NCBI GenBank assembly: GCA_030248295.1
Contig: JASANH010000449.1
Location: 310,001 to 374,000, forward strand
Direction of reading: 5' to 3'
DNA length: 64,000 nt
Origin: Mesodorylaimus sp. YZB2_4
Lineage: Eukaryota > Nematoda > Enoplea > Dorylaimida > Dorylaimidae
In this document: piece by piece, positions 48,236 through 60,400 of the stretch
Layout: each line of letters opens with the position of its first letter
How positions within the stretch are numbered: position 1 is the first letter of the stretch
Notes under the pieces: generated by a model
Database searches by the model: none
Told to the model about the DNA's origin: nothing
What the model saw: only the letters and a program-made list of their open reading frames with translations
Translations under genes and position numbers: made by a program

Positions 48236-48709
48236 TCAGGATCGATTTTCCTTCTCATTTTTGACTCGTTGTTGTTCGAGAAATTGTCTCTGGGCCATTT
48301 CTTCTTTCTTAGCTTGTTGTTGTTGGGCCAGAATACGTCGTTGTTGCAAATAATATTGGGAGGTGCTCAATGCGCTTCGTCGTCTCGTGGCATCGACTGG
48401 TGGCGGACCGATGTTGCGCCGACGAACGCCAACGTTCATGACCGCTGGGGTGGACGCAGATGTGGCTGGGGTGGCAACAAGTGGAGACTGCTCCGATGTG
48501 GTTCTCGTACGATTGCCACCGTCGTCGTGGACCGAATGGTGACTACGACTAGTACTCACTACCACTAGCTTAGACTGGGGGTGACCATGGCCTAAGGCTG
48601 ATGAGCTGGACTCGGTAAACACCAAATGTTGGTTCTTGATACTTTTGTGACCAAAGTTCGGAGTGAATAGATTGTAGCCCGACTTGACAATAGGAGATAA
48701 CAAGGCCAT
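48236..48709 (-). CDS. Small intronless gene of unknown function with C-terminal coiled coil
   Basis: 157 residues from ATG 48709 to TGA 48236 on the minus strand. I do not recognise a family. The N-terminal third (MALLSPIVKSGYNLFTP) has no signal peptide. The middle is Ser/Thr-rich and basic. The last 50 residues are Gln/Glu/Lys/Arg-rich (RRILAQQQQAKKEEMAQRQF) and should form a helix or coiled coil. A TATA box lies about 90 bases upstream, as expected for a short leader, which favours a real transcription unit. It could also be one exon of a longer gene. No neighbour suggests a role. Confidence 0.5.
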   Translation of the reverse strand: MALLSPIVKSGYNLFTPNFGHKSIKNQHLVFTESSSSALGHGHPQSKLVVVSTSRSHHSVHDDGGNRTRTTSEQSPLVATPATSASTPAVMNVGVRRRNIGPPPVDATRRRSALSTSQYYLQQRRILAQQQQAKKEEMAQRQFLEQQRVKNEKENRS

Positions 48710-48797
48710 TGTGTAGTTTCAAATAAAGGTTGTCCAAAAATCAGTCTTCACTGCGGGGCTTGACAAAAGACGATTAAACTGGCTGACGAACCTTCTC

Positions 48798-48806
48798 CTT
48801 ATATAT
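48798..48806 (-). promoter_or_regulatory. TATA box
   Basis: ATATATAAG on the minus strand, about 90 bases before the ATG at 48709. Position fits a start of transcription near 48770. Inferred from sequence and spacing only. Confidence 0.5.
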
Positions 48807-49952
48807 GGTTGCCAAAACAGGAGACGGGCCGAGTGAAAACAGTGATAAGAGGATTGCGTGGGCCGACTGGTACTAAACGTGTTCGATGGCAGTTCTCGTG
48901 ACTAACTGGCCACGGCGATTAAAATAACGACTTGGCAATATGATGGAAAAATCTGGCGACGTCGAGTCGAGTATACACGACGAAAAGTAAACAAGATAAA
49001 GTAGACTGACGAGTGGCCCAAAGGCAAACTTCGAATTTGATGAGTGCTTGAACAGTGGCAAAGTTTCGAATTTATCAAGATTTTACTCGTGTTTACAATT
49101 TAGACTGTCTACGATAAAGGACAGGTTCGCAACTGGTCAGAACTAGATTACGAAGACGGGCGATATTTACTTCAATTTTGTTAGCATAGGCCTTCTTTCT
49201 TATTCACTTATCATTTCGCAGTTGCCCAGATGCTAAGCGGTTTTGAGGCTATCGGAGCCCGCGTTGTCATAATCACATCACAAATTACACGGAGCGATTC
49301 ACTGATAAGGAAGCCGAAAACAATAATTTATTATTTCCTTGGAGTCTGGGTGGCGGCCTGGGAATAAATAAGGTCATCGCTGACTGGCTCGATCGTGCAC
49401 GCAATGACCGCCATGTGCACTGGTAAACCTACTTGCTACTTGTGCTAAGGCGGGCTGCGTGTTTTGACTCGTGGTGCCACCCACACCGCGCGTTTGTTGT
49501 TGTGGGGGCCTGCTTGTGGTGTTGACTCATTGTTTGGATGATGCAGCTACTAAAAGGGGCTAATCTGATCATGATGCTCGCACCAAATCCAGGTTGAGCT
49601 TCCGCAAAACCAAAGAGCTGATTGTTTGTGGGGTCAGGATACGAACAATTGAAAACATTAATGGCATGCGGGTTGCAGTCCAAATTGAGTTTAGGGTTCA
49701 CTTCTTACTCGTTAACAGTTCCTTACTCAGCTGAAAGCACACAGATACGAGGGCACACCACAAAATTCTATTCCAAAGAATAACGAGCCGATCTGCTTTT
49801 CGTACGCACTCACTGTTTCGCCCCAGACTCACCCAGCATTCTCTGGTATATTGACATTCTGTAAAGAAAACACAACCGTTTGCTTTCCCTGCGGGTTGCA
49901 GGGGTGGTAATTTGAAAAAACGGTTCAGAATTTGTCAGGAGATGCCAAAAAC

Positions 49953-50025
49953 GTGACTCGAGCGGGAATCGAACCCGCGCTTCTCTTATGTTTACATAGT
50001 CTGGTGCTAGCGAAATCTCGTCGGA
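49953..50025 (-). repeat. tRNA-like relic
   Basis: The minus strand has a perfect T-arm, GCGGGTTCGATTCCCGC, and a following acceptor-like TCGAGTC. The upstream part gives only 5 of 7 acceptor pairs and no good anticodon arm. Read as a tRNA pseudogene or SINE head rather than a working tRNA. Confidence 0.4.
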
Positions 50026-50924
50026 CTGGACGCTGCTTCGAGGTTAAAATTTTTGTGTACTGTAGATGCATTGTGATTGCTCCAGTGCGCAGTGCCTTGT
50101 CGAAAAATTGTTAAAACTACCTGCACAAGTTTTGACATGCCAGACCCCAGTAAAGAAATTGTTTTCAGAACAGTAGCATGCTGGCACTAAAGCCTTAAAA
50201 CTTAGGCCTGACCAAAGTTTTGTTAGCTTATCACTAAGTTTTCAGGCCCTATGTGGTGGCAAGTTTTGACTTTTTATCGCTTGCTTTCATTGACAGCATC
50301 AGTATCTCTTTACAGTGCCTGCGCAGACACATGATGGGCAGCTGAAGTACACAAAAAACCTGTTTCTGTTTCCGCGCGTGATCCATGCACCACAACTATT
50401 CAAAACAGGAATCAACCGTGAGCTCGTAAACAAGACAACCTGAAAGATTAATAGGCCCCGTGTGCGTGAGAACGAGTGCGGGCGGTGGGCGTGTGCTTGA
50501 TGGGTGGGGCGTAAAGCTTCACAAATTGAATTAATTGCATTACTTGCTCGCCGTCAACAAATTTTCAAATGTTTGACGCAGACCTGATCGTGGATGAATT
50601 TTTACAATTTTCTGGACTCCGCCCTTCTTAGTGAAGTCCGTTTCACCCCAGGGAGCACGACAGACCATCGGAAGCTTCTCTCTGTCTCTACTCGGAGCAC
50701 TGGCATGAGGGCATGCAGACATCCTCAGACGATGGGGTCTGGGATCAGCTGATCCCTGCTTGTCTTCCACAACAGGCTAATTGCTTGTTTGGCTCCAATC
50801 CCCTCAAAAGGAGCAACCCACACGGCACAGTACTTCGCAAAAGTAGCCTTCATTCTTTCTACCTCTGCATCTGGTACAGAAACAACTCTGGGACGCAGTG
50901 AACTTTATTCGATTAAGCGATCTC

Positions 50925-51015
50925 CTGCGCCGGGATTTGAACCCAGGACGAACCCAGCAATAAGCAACGCAGGAACAACCAGCGAACCGCGGCCATCAAG
51001 GCCTCGGAGACACAC
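50925..51015 (-). repeat. SINE-like tRNA-derived head
   Basis: Minus strand GCGGTTCGCTGGTTGTTCCT...TTGCTT...CTGGGTTCGTCCTGGGTTCA followed by AATCCCGGCG. The B box CCTGGGTTCAAATCCCGG is near consensus. Matches the head at 11488 on the plus strand, so a dispersed family. Confidence 0.5.
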
Positions 51016-51794
51016 GCAAGACGAGTTACTGTAAATCACTTTAAATTCGCGGTTTTTGGCTTGGACCGCGAAAACTGTCGGATAACATACGAAAACATAA
51101 ATTGTCAGATAGAACATACGAAGACAAAGAAGTTCATGGTTCTACTTTGCTCAGCCTCATTCTCAGAACATTTAGCTCCAACTCCAACTCCAACTCCAAC
51201 TTCAGTTCAGATCAGTTTCCATGCGGTTGATCTCACAGTGCGGACATTAGTCATATTATCAAGCGAAACACTTACGAGCATTTTGAACAGCACCAAATAC
51301 GCCAGTCTTTTCCCAACTTGTCCATTGAGCATGCAGGTTTGATCACTGCCTCAGATCCACTCTTGACAGATGTTTTTACCATTTTTCAATCGTTTCGCGA
51401 TTTCTTCCGAGCACCAGTGAGTGGATCTATGTTTCAAAGCCAATTTGAACTATAGGTACACTCACACTTCCTTTAGCCATCTGGTCGTAAGCTGACAGAA
51501 CTGACTTATTGACATTGGCGATCTCAGTTAGATTGTCAAAAGGCTCTGGACTAGGAAGATCTTTTTCAAGATCTTTCTGCTTCGGCCTGACCAGAAATCG
51601 CCATATTTGGCCTAAACAGGTGATTTCACATTTTGAAATCACCAAGACAGCTACATCACAGCTAAGCTAATAGAGGATTCGGAATATCCGAGTCAGGCTT
51701 TTATAGGAAGGATGTGTCAAAGTCATCAGGCGGATAAAAATATCCATGTGCTTCAGACATTCCCAAGCATCGCGGGAGATTCAAATTACATACA

Positions 51795-51955
51795 GTACCC
51801 AGGTCCCACATTGGGTCTCAAAACCCAACCCAACCCTATTTTGGGATTTCGGGTTGGGTAATGTTTTTAGGTAGAGTGGTTTTGAGTTGTGGAGGTTGAG
51901 CTTTTTTCGAACCCAACCCAAAAAGCGACTCTTCCACTTGGGCTCAGCGTTATTC
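51795..51955 (-). repeat. GGGTTGGG-bounded dispersed repeat, copy B
   Basis: Reverse complement of 13565-13714. Same order of shared blocks; CCCAACCC and GGGTTGGG motifs at both ends and inside. Confidence 0.8.
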
Positions 51956-54499
51956 TTCAGCATAAGTAAGTGATTCTGCGCCGTCAGCATGAGTATGGGG
52001 TTTCTGTGCCTGTCATTCAGTGCGCCAACGCGCTAGCAAAGTCGGAAGGTTATCATTTCGCTAATAGTTCCGTGTGCACCACTGCAATATGTGTCAGCAT
52101 GAGTGTGGCCGCAGCACAGCATAATGTTTTGAGGCCACTGCGACATGATGTCCGTCGGTTTCGTGTCGACGGATCCTGGTGCTTCAAAAACCGTGCCTTG
52201 TCCCCGGCTAGTCTAATTCGACATCTGACTGTGACGGAACTGAGAAATTGTCTGTCAGCAGATGATATCAGCCCGATCTCTTGTCGGTCGACTCGCGCTC
52301 GGAGATCACTTAGGTCCTACTATTGAAAGTTTGACAGTTTGGAAGTTCTAGCGGTCAGAATCCATGGAAGAAGCCTCTTGCTTTTTTGGCAGGGGGGCTG
52401 GAGTTTGTGGCTGGGCTCAAGAGTGAGATTTCTTGCCTTGAAACAGGTTTTTCCTCCAAATTTATTTATAGACTTCTGAGAAACTATCTTTGCAAGAGGC
52501 CAATTTTGCAAAAATTTTGCCTCAGGCCCCCACACGGGCGATTGTCGCTCATCCTTGAGCTCTAATTTTTAGCATATTTATGAAATTTTTGTGGTCTCCT
52601 AAGACCTTGAAATCCTGCGTACGCGCCTGCACTGATGCGAGCCACTGCGGCTGTATTGGCGGGTGAATGATGGCGGGAGACCAGCATCTCCTTGCTGGAG
52701 GAGCAGGGATTGTAAGATTTACTGTAAGTGCCCTGGTGAAAAAAATCCCTTAGCTGGGGTCATTTTATTTGTAGCTTGCAGCTCGAAAATGAGATGGCCG
52801 TTGAGATACGTGCAGTATGAGCAGGATGCATCTCAGGTCCCAGGTTTTTTGAAGGAGTCCAAAAACCGAATTTGAAGGTGCAGTCAGATTAGATCTTGCC
52901 AGTTTATCACCTGCCAGATAAGTTGCTTCTGGTATATCTTTCTGGCGGGAGATAAAGATGCGAGTAACACCCCCAATCAACTGCTCAAAAATGCGTTCAT
53001 GGCAAGGTCAAGTTTCAGAGCTGCATGTGCGCTGTCAAAATGTGCTACCTGAAGCCCTGAGAGGGCAGGGAAGACTCTTCTACCATCCCCACAAGCTCAC
53101 TCTCACAGGAGACATTCGAATAGCCACGATGCCAAGATTGCTTTCCCTCAGGTCGCTTAATAAAGAATGATAGCATTTTCACAAAAGTGTGTGGCACGCT
53201 TATAATATACTTCACTGAGCAAAAGTGATATTTTTTTGTTTAAGTCAATTTTTTAAAAAATATGGGTTGGGTTGAGCTGGGTGTGGGCTCACTTGCGAAT
53301 GGGTTGGGTTTGGGTCGAAGTAAACCCATTGTCGGACCTGGATAAGTGCTGGTGACTGACGGTGAGCCATAAACTGCGAGAATTTCACCCGCGAAATAAG
53401 CCAAAAGCCCCAAACTGTGAAATTTGGGTGCAGCAGAATCGAAGTGATTTACAGCACGCCAGTTTTATCAAGTTTGGCTGTTACTACTGTGAGTAAAAGT
53501 TAGAAAATTTTACAAAACAGGTATACTTGGGCCATACAAAAAATGTAAAAGAAGAAGTACATGCGGGAGAAATTAAAAGCGGACTTTGTGAGGCTTCATA
53601 GGTGCTGCCACTGACTGATCCAGTTCGACGCTGACATGATTGGTCTGTGGTAGTCATCCTCCCGTTACCCCTGGGTGAAAAGGCAGTGGAGTGCGGCGTC
53701 CCAAAGAAAAGACGCTAGAACGAGAAAAACCAAATGCAAGCTACAGTATAATGCTAAGACAGGGCTTCTGGTAGGCGCGATCCAATCTACCAAAAAGTGG
53801 CCAAGTGATAAATCTGACATTTCCAACAGCACCATACTGTACACTCCTGTGGCTGTGGGGGGGGTGTCCTTATATGTAGATATCCCACTAGAGGCGTGTC
53901 AAAGGGGTTCAAGCTGGAGGCCGTTCCGCATTCAGCCTGAAGCTTCAGGTTTTGGCGAAAGATATCATCCCATAATGATTTTGGGGATTTTCCAAAACTT
54001 GAGAGTCTTATATCTATGTGGTAAAACCATTGTTTTCGGCTATGCGAGCCTCCATCGCACACATTTTGCACTTTGCCGCTTTTGGGTCGATTGGGCCCAG
54101 TGTAACAGAAGTCCTGTCTTAATGCACGCCAGTCGCCTGTGAATAATGTATGAAGCACGGAGAAGGCTTGATTTTGCCTACAAATATTGCATTGCTATAA
54201 AGTGTTGTTTTTTGCAGCTGTCCATAACATGTGATTTGTCGCATCAGTTTTGAATTAATAAAATCACACTGAACTAGGCAACTGACCAACTCACATCCAG
54301 TGCGGAATTTGAAAAAACGGGTATTCAATTTAAAAGTCTTGCTTATTCGCGATAAAAATTGATGTACCTGCACATCACAGCATATGGTAGCCGAGTGCGC
54401 TCCTGTCTCGATTCTGGTTTCTCGCAGAAACTTCGGTTTTTTCAGGCATTAATATTTGACCTAATTTTTATTTAAATTTTTGGTACAAATATTTGACAA

Positions 54500-57356
54500 A
54501 TGGCATTATCCAAGCGCTATTTTTCTGTTCCCCTCGGCCAATCAGCTGATATCGCACCGGAAAATGAGGGTGCTCTGAACGTAGAAGCATCCGGCCATCA
54601 TTCTCGCGCAGCCGGAATCGACGCGGACCAGTCGTCGAAAAAAAGACATTTCGCCACAAAAAAGCGATACTTCCAAACGGATGACGATGACGACGATCCA
54701 TACGCTGGTCCAGCCCCAGTCGATGAACAGAAAGTGCAAAAATACAGTCGGGGTCAAAATTTAAGTCTGGTATGTTCTCTGCCTCTCCCCTCACTAATTC
54801 GAAAGATTCTCTACTTCTAGTATTTTTTGTTCTTTCCCGAACGGATTTAAAAAATCTTTGCTGAATAATTTTCAGATTTTTGCTGTTTCTTAAAGTTTTC
54901 CTCACTCATACGTGATTCTGCTGCAGTTCGGGCCGAAAACTCTGATTGAGGGGCAAAAATAATCATTTTTACTTTTCAGAAAGGTATTCGAACTGGATTT
55001 TACAAAGAGAAATTTAAAAGACAGCGAAGACGTTACGATGAGCGAGCGAAACAGGCAGCCAGGGCCGAATTGCTTCTTCCTGAGGATGCAGGGTAAAATA
55101 CCAGAATTCTGTACCGTTTAGGTTTTAAGATTTTTTAGTTTTTTTTGCTAATTATTTTTTTACTTTTTAAAAACTGTTCCTTTTAGGTTTATCGAGCCGG
55201 AAGAAAATGAGGTGACCTATCGAATTTCGCAAAAGGAAATTGTAGATTCGGTGGACATTCTGAGTGCTACAAAGCATTTCGAACTGACTTTGCCAAAGTT
55301 CGGGCCATATCGAATCGATTACACGAAGAACGGGCGTCATTTACTTCTGGGTGGTCGACAAGGACACGTGGCTGCTATCGATTGGCTGACCAAGGACCTC
55401 ATGTGCGAGGTTAACGTTATGGAAACCGTGCGCGATGTCAAGTGAGGCCAGGCTATCTATGGTTGGAGGGCTGAAGAAGTTAGCCCCTTGATGGATAAGG
55501 CGGGTCTAAGATGGTCAAGGAAGGCCGATCTGGCTAATTTGCTGAAGGGTGTTCTTAAACAGCAAAGCATAACAGAATTATCAGTTTGAGCACCCCCATA
55601 GCGGCGTCCTCTTTCAGTGTTTCCCTGATAAATGCCCCTTTTTTCAGGTGGTTACATAACGAAACGATGTTTGCAGTGGCTCAGAAACAATGGACGTACT
55701 TGTACGATCGGAATGGGACCGAATTGCATTGTTTAAAAGGGCTCTTCCAAACTCGACGATTAGAATTTCTGCCTTATCACTTCCTGCTCGTTGCGGCGGT
55801 AACCCAGCGCCACTCCCGTCTTTTTCTTGTATTTACCTGTTTTTTTTGCAGACGTCGATATCCTTTCTGCATTGGCTGGACGTCTCGATGGGCAAGATGA
55901 TACGGAGCACTTCGACCAAGCAGGGCCCGTTGGATGTCATGTGCACGAACCCTGCCACCGCTGTCACGCACGTGGGCAGTGCTAAAGGTAAGGGGTCGAG
56001 GGCGCACGATTTGTCAGGGGCTCATATCCTGTTTGAGCTCAGGCACTGTCACCTTATGGTCGCCGAATGTCAGCGAACCCTTGGTCAAGATGCTTTGTCA
56101 CGGATCGCCTGTGCGAGGGCTCTCAGTGGACTATTCTGGCACGTAAGTACATGCTAGTGTGTCTGATTCTGTCAGTAGTCTAGAATCGTGCAGCTGCTTG
56201 GGTGCAGCAGATATCGTCCTGCTGGCGGGATGTGTGCAGGGGCAAGGTCAGGATACTAGTGAGGGGGTAGCGCCAAGGGAGCTGCACCTGGCCTCGCCAG
56301 CATTATACGATGGCTTCTCTTGCAGGTACATGGCCACATCAGGCGCTGATCGGATGATGAGGATATGGGACCTAAGGACTTACAAAAATCTGTACACCTA
56401 CAAACTGCCACGAGTGGCTGAACCACTCGTCTTCAGTCAACGTCGATTGTTGGCCGCCGGAGTGGGCACTCAAGCTCAGGTAGGTCTGATTATTTCAGAA
56501 ATTTCGATCAGTCTCGGATGTACGCTTTGCTCTTCTAAGGTCTTCCGCGATCCATGCGCCAGTGCAATCGTGCAGCCGTACCTTGTTCACGATTGTCGAG
56601 AAATGGTCACTGGTCTTCGATTCTGTCCTTTCGAGGACGTGTTGGGTGTTGGCCATCGAGCTGGTTTTGTCAGCGTGTTGGCGCCGGGTTCTGGCGAACC
56701 GAATTTGGATGCCTACGAAGCGAATCCTTATCAGACGAAGAAACAGCGAAGAGAAGCGGAAGTTAGAGGATTGTTGGACAAGGTAAGAATCCTGCTGGTT
56801 TCAGAGATGGTTTTGCAATTCATGCTGATTTTAGATTCAACCGGAAATGATAACGTTGGATGCGGACTTGATTGGTCGGGTTGATACCCAAGGGTTGGAA
56901 AGGAAGATGGAAGAAAAGTTGAAGGTTTTGGTAAGTTGGCATCGGATATGGGGTGAAATTGGGACTGAATGCCAGAGGTCAGTGCTGGGCAGACTGGATT
57001 CTGTGCTTCTCTAAATTCTTTGGACTGGATCAAGGTATTATGCGATTTTAGTACCGCAAACCACAAAAAATCGATATCGCAGTGAAGAATAAGGCGAAGG
57101 GTAAAAGTGGAACGGCAAAGAAGGAGCATCGGAAGCAAGCGGTCAAAGAACAGAAACAAAGGGTATGGGTAAAGCCAGTCACGCAATGACTTGTCTGAAC
57201 ACTTTGTGCGTTTTTTAGGAATTTTTACGACAGCAACGAGCCGTAAGGCAAGAATTGATTGAAGAAGGCGTTTTGTCGGATGAAGAAAGCAAGATAAAGG
57301 AACAAGTCAGAAATGAACAGAAATCAGCGCTGGATAGGTTTAAAAGAAAAGCATAG
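54500..57356 (+). CDS. WDR46: WD repeat protein 46 / UTP7 (small-subunit processome)
   Basis: Eleven exons: 54500-54769, 54980-55092, 55187-55441, 55648-55798, 55852-55987, 56043-56142, 56326-56479, 56540-56782, 56835-56930, 57052-57162, 57219-57356. They sum to 1767 bases, 588 residues (human 610). After an acidic N-terminus (DDDDDD) and a [16 protein letters not shown]-like basic region come WD repeats ([38 protein letters not shown]). The BING4 C-terminal signature follows: [42 protein letters not shown]. The last exons are Lys/Glu-rich. WDR46/Utp7 acts in the nucleolus in early 18S rRNA processing as a scaffold of the SSU processome. It is followed closely by STEEP1 on the same strand. 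Confidence 0.95.
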
Positions 57357-57497
57357 TTTTTGAACGTTATGGAAATAAAGATTTTTGATTGACTGAGTGT
57401 TTGTTTGTGGGAAAGTGCGGGTTCGATCCCCCGTGACTATATTCTATGCATAGGTGCGATATGGTTGTCATGATTTTGTTCTTGTAGAATCGGAGAG
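57357..57497 (+). promoter_or_regulatory. Short WDR46-STEEP1 intercistronic region, possible trans-splice acceptor
   Basis: AATAAA at 57374-57379 lies 18 bases after the WDR46 stop. A T-rich 3' splice site (TTTTGTTCTTGTAG, AG at 57486-57487) lies 10 bases before the STEEP1 ATG. A B-box-like CGGGTTCGATCCCCCG lies between, without an A box. The spacing resembles trans-spliced operons of animals that use spliced leaders; a short 5' untranslated exon is the alternative. Confidence 0.45.
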
Positions 57498-60400
57498 ATG
57501 TCGGCGGAGCAGCAACCACAACGACCAGCCGTCGAGTTTCACGACGTGGAGGAGGCCAAGGACAAGCCCTTGCACACTTACTATTGTCTGTGCGGACAAA
57601 TGACTCTGATCATTGGTATGTTGGGGATGCGTGTGGGTGGGGCTTGTGTAGTAGATCAGCGAGGGGGCTGGGTGAGTGGGTGGGAATCCGAGAGATGGGG
57701 TGGTGCTAGGGGCACAATTGTCTTGTTTTATTCATTGTCTAAACACTGACAATGAGGCACTGGTAAGGACTAGGGATAGGTCGGAATCCCGATCCCGACA
57801 TTGAGGCATTAGGATTCTGCATATACACAGTAGGTATGATGAGCATGAGCACTCTAGGTACTCTCTCATACATCATATTTGCGATGAAGAGGCGACAGCA
57901 ACATCAGCTCAAATCGATAATGATAGCAACACTGATTTTACTTAAACCTAGGCTCACCATGTTGGAGGTGTATCGAAAGTGCAAAAAATACTCATTAATT
58001 TCAGCTTATACGAGCATATAATGCGCGAAAATCAACCCAAGAAAAAAAAACTTTAAAAAACCTGGATGACGAAAGTGTGCTTTAGTGAGGAAAATAGACT
58101 CATCGGCAAAAAAAAACAAGGAAAATGCAAAAAATCCTGATCCCAAAAAAGGTCATCCCAACCTATTCCTAATAAGGACTACTACGAGTGTATCATCCAG
58201 CAAACATGGGGCCTTGCTTGGTCGTCTTTAAAGAGTTGTCAGCTAGCGTTCGTTCGGGATCCCCTCCCGAACCCGATCCCGATAGAAAGTGGTCGGGATT
58301 GGGACTGAATATTGTGGAGATAGAATGTTTAATTGCAACAGGGAATGGGGCTGGTGTATAAAAAACGAGCTGTAGGGGTGATAATGGCCTGATCGGATGA
58401 AACTACTCCCATAAAATGCACAAGTCCTGCTTTTTCTGATGTACGATTTGCGCCCAGTTGTAGTTACAGCCCGCATTTGCCATGATTAGATGGTGGGCCT
58501 GCTGCAGAAGCTGGCCACATTCTGCTTGACACTGACTCGGATGGTCATGGCCATCAAAATGTTTCAGAAGGGCAAATATAGAGACCTTGGCGGATGATCG
58601 AATTGATGGAGGGGAAGGAAGAAATTTGTTTGCTAATTTGTAACTGATTCTTCGGTTGCCTGATTTTGAATGCAATGAGAAATACTGCACTAAAAATTAT
58701 CCAAGGAAAGGGAATCTGTGGCTTTTAATTTGCTGGCTACTCAGGGTGGGTTGTAGGTCATCTATAGCCAATGAAAAGCGCTCTCTTTACAAAATCCCGA
58801 TCCCGGTCGAGATTGAGCGAGTCCTGATCCCGATTCCGATCCCGAAAATAATGATCCCGAACGAACGCTATTGCCAACGAGCCCATGTGCGTGTTATTCT
58901 CTATCCCTGGGGTCTGATAAAAAATCACGTTTACTCCAATCTAAAAGACTAACTAAACTAAAAGGCGATGGATGGGAAGAAATTCTGTGATGGCCTCGGA
59001 GACGTTCGTTGAGATAATGGACTAGGGTCGGGATCAGGGTAATTTTTTTGCATTTTTCTGTTTTTTTGCTTTTGAACCTATTTTCCTCGCTAAAGCACAC
59101 TTAAGTGACCCAGGTTTTTTAAAAAGCTTTTTCGTAGGCCGATTTCCTAGCATTATATACTGTATAAGCCGAAATAGTCAAGTTAATTTGCAGTATCGAT
59201 GCACGTCCAGCAAGGTCAGCCTAGGTTTAAGCAAAAAGTGCCGCTAAGATTTGAGCTGCTGATGTTGCTGTCGCCTCTTAATCGCTACTGCTTCATCGCG
59301 AGTATGATGGATCAGAGTGTGCCTAGCGTGCTTATGCCTATATAATTATAACCCGGTGCCTCAATGTCTGGATCGGGATCGGGAGGGGTCAAATCCCGAC
59401 GGGGTCGGGATCCCGACCTATCCCTATAATGGACCAACGACTTGTTAATTCGTCAGGTACACCCACTTGATGCAAATTTTGCCCTCTGAGTTCGAATTTT
59501 TCGACCGCAGTTGCCTCTAGCTGTCCATCAAACCGGGCTCGTATAAGGCTGAAAACCATGGGAAAAGTCTGGGAATCTGAAAAGTGGCCGGAAAACCTAA
59601 GAAAAAGTGGGAAAATAGGAATTTAGAGCCAAAATCAGGGAAAACCGAGGCAGGCTTCGTGTTGAGATTTCTAATTTCAGATCACCCGCCTCTTTCTAGG
59701 TAGATTTTTGTCATTCTGAGCGGCAATTAATCTGTCAAAAGTGATCCATTTTTCGTGTGAAGTAAATCAAGTTGTTCACCGTGAAAAAATTGGGGAAAAT
59801 CAAATGTTTGTCTGGAAAACTGGGAAAAATCATGGAGAATCATTTTCCGCTCAATTTTTTAACTTTGTTCAAACTGTCCACAAGAAAACGGATTCTTGAT
59901 AAGAGCAGAGAATCTTCAGAATCGAGATCTAAAAATGTTTAAAATTTCGCGATCAGTTTTTAATTTCTAAATTTGCATGAACATAAGTTACAACAGGGAT
60001 AGCTTTGAGTGAGTGCTCGTTGCTATCAGGTAAACATTTGCAGTAAATCTGCATAATTTTTCTTTGTGCTATTCATTTCGGACTTACAATTGAAAATAAT
60101 AAGTGAATTGTTGATAGCGCAGGCTTCTACCTGAACAGTTTACAGTTTCTGTGCTAGAAAAACCAAAGTTGAAATTAGCGGCAAAATTACCCTTCTCTTT
60201 CTGCGTCTGGACCTTACTTGGGCGAGTCATTTCGCGTTCTGCACTTCGTTGACATTTCAGACTCACCGTTGGAGAAGCTACCATTGAGACGTCGAGACGA
60301 AGCTCGAGTGATCGATGCGGAGAGAAATGTGGCTAAAATTACGTGCGAGCCACACGAAACTGTGCATATTCGATGGTAAGTGCAGGACTGTTTTATGAGT

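Larger units (their letters stand above)
48807..54499. other. Repeat-bearing intergenic region
   Basis: 5.7 kb. Contains tRNA-like B-box sequences (49953-50025, 50925-51015), the GGGTTGGG repeat copy B (51795-51955) and a short AACTCC microsatellite near 51179. GTAAATCACTT motifs near 51031 and, inverted, near 53446 may be decayed element ends. Open frames at 51970-52326 and 53675-54142 are not supported as genes. Confidence 0.5.

Noticed and set aside
48596-48640. Hammerhead ribozyme core suggested by CTGATGAG
   Set aside because: The GAAA and flanking stem parts of the core are absent.
49953-50025. Functional tRNA
   Set aside because: The T-arm is perfect, but acceptor and anticodon arms do not form.
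51970-52326. 118-codon plus-strand open frame as a gene
   Set aside because: No recognisable similarity, no splice or promoter support, repeat neighbourhood.
51031-53460. Large element bounded by GTAAATCACTT inverted ends
   Set aside because: The match is only about 12-14 bases, with no target duplication or internal frame.
53675-54142. 155-codon plus-strand open frame as a gene
   Set aside because: Composition looks non-coding, no family features and a comparable open frame on the opposite strand.
57410-57440. tRNA gene between WDR46 and STEEP1
   Set aside because: Only a B-box-like CGGGTTCGATCCCCCG; no A box or foldable tRNA around it.
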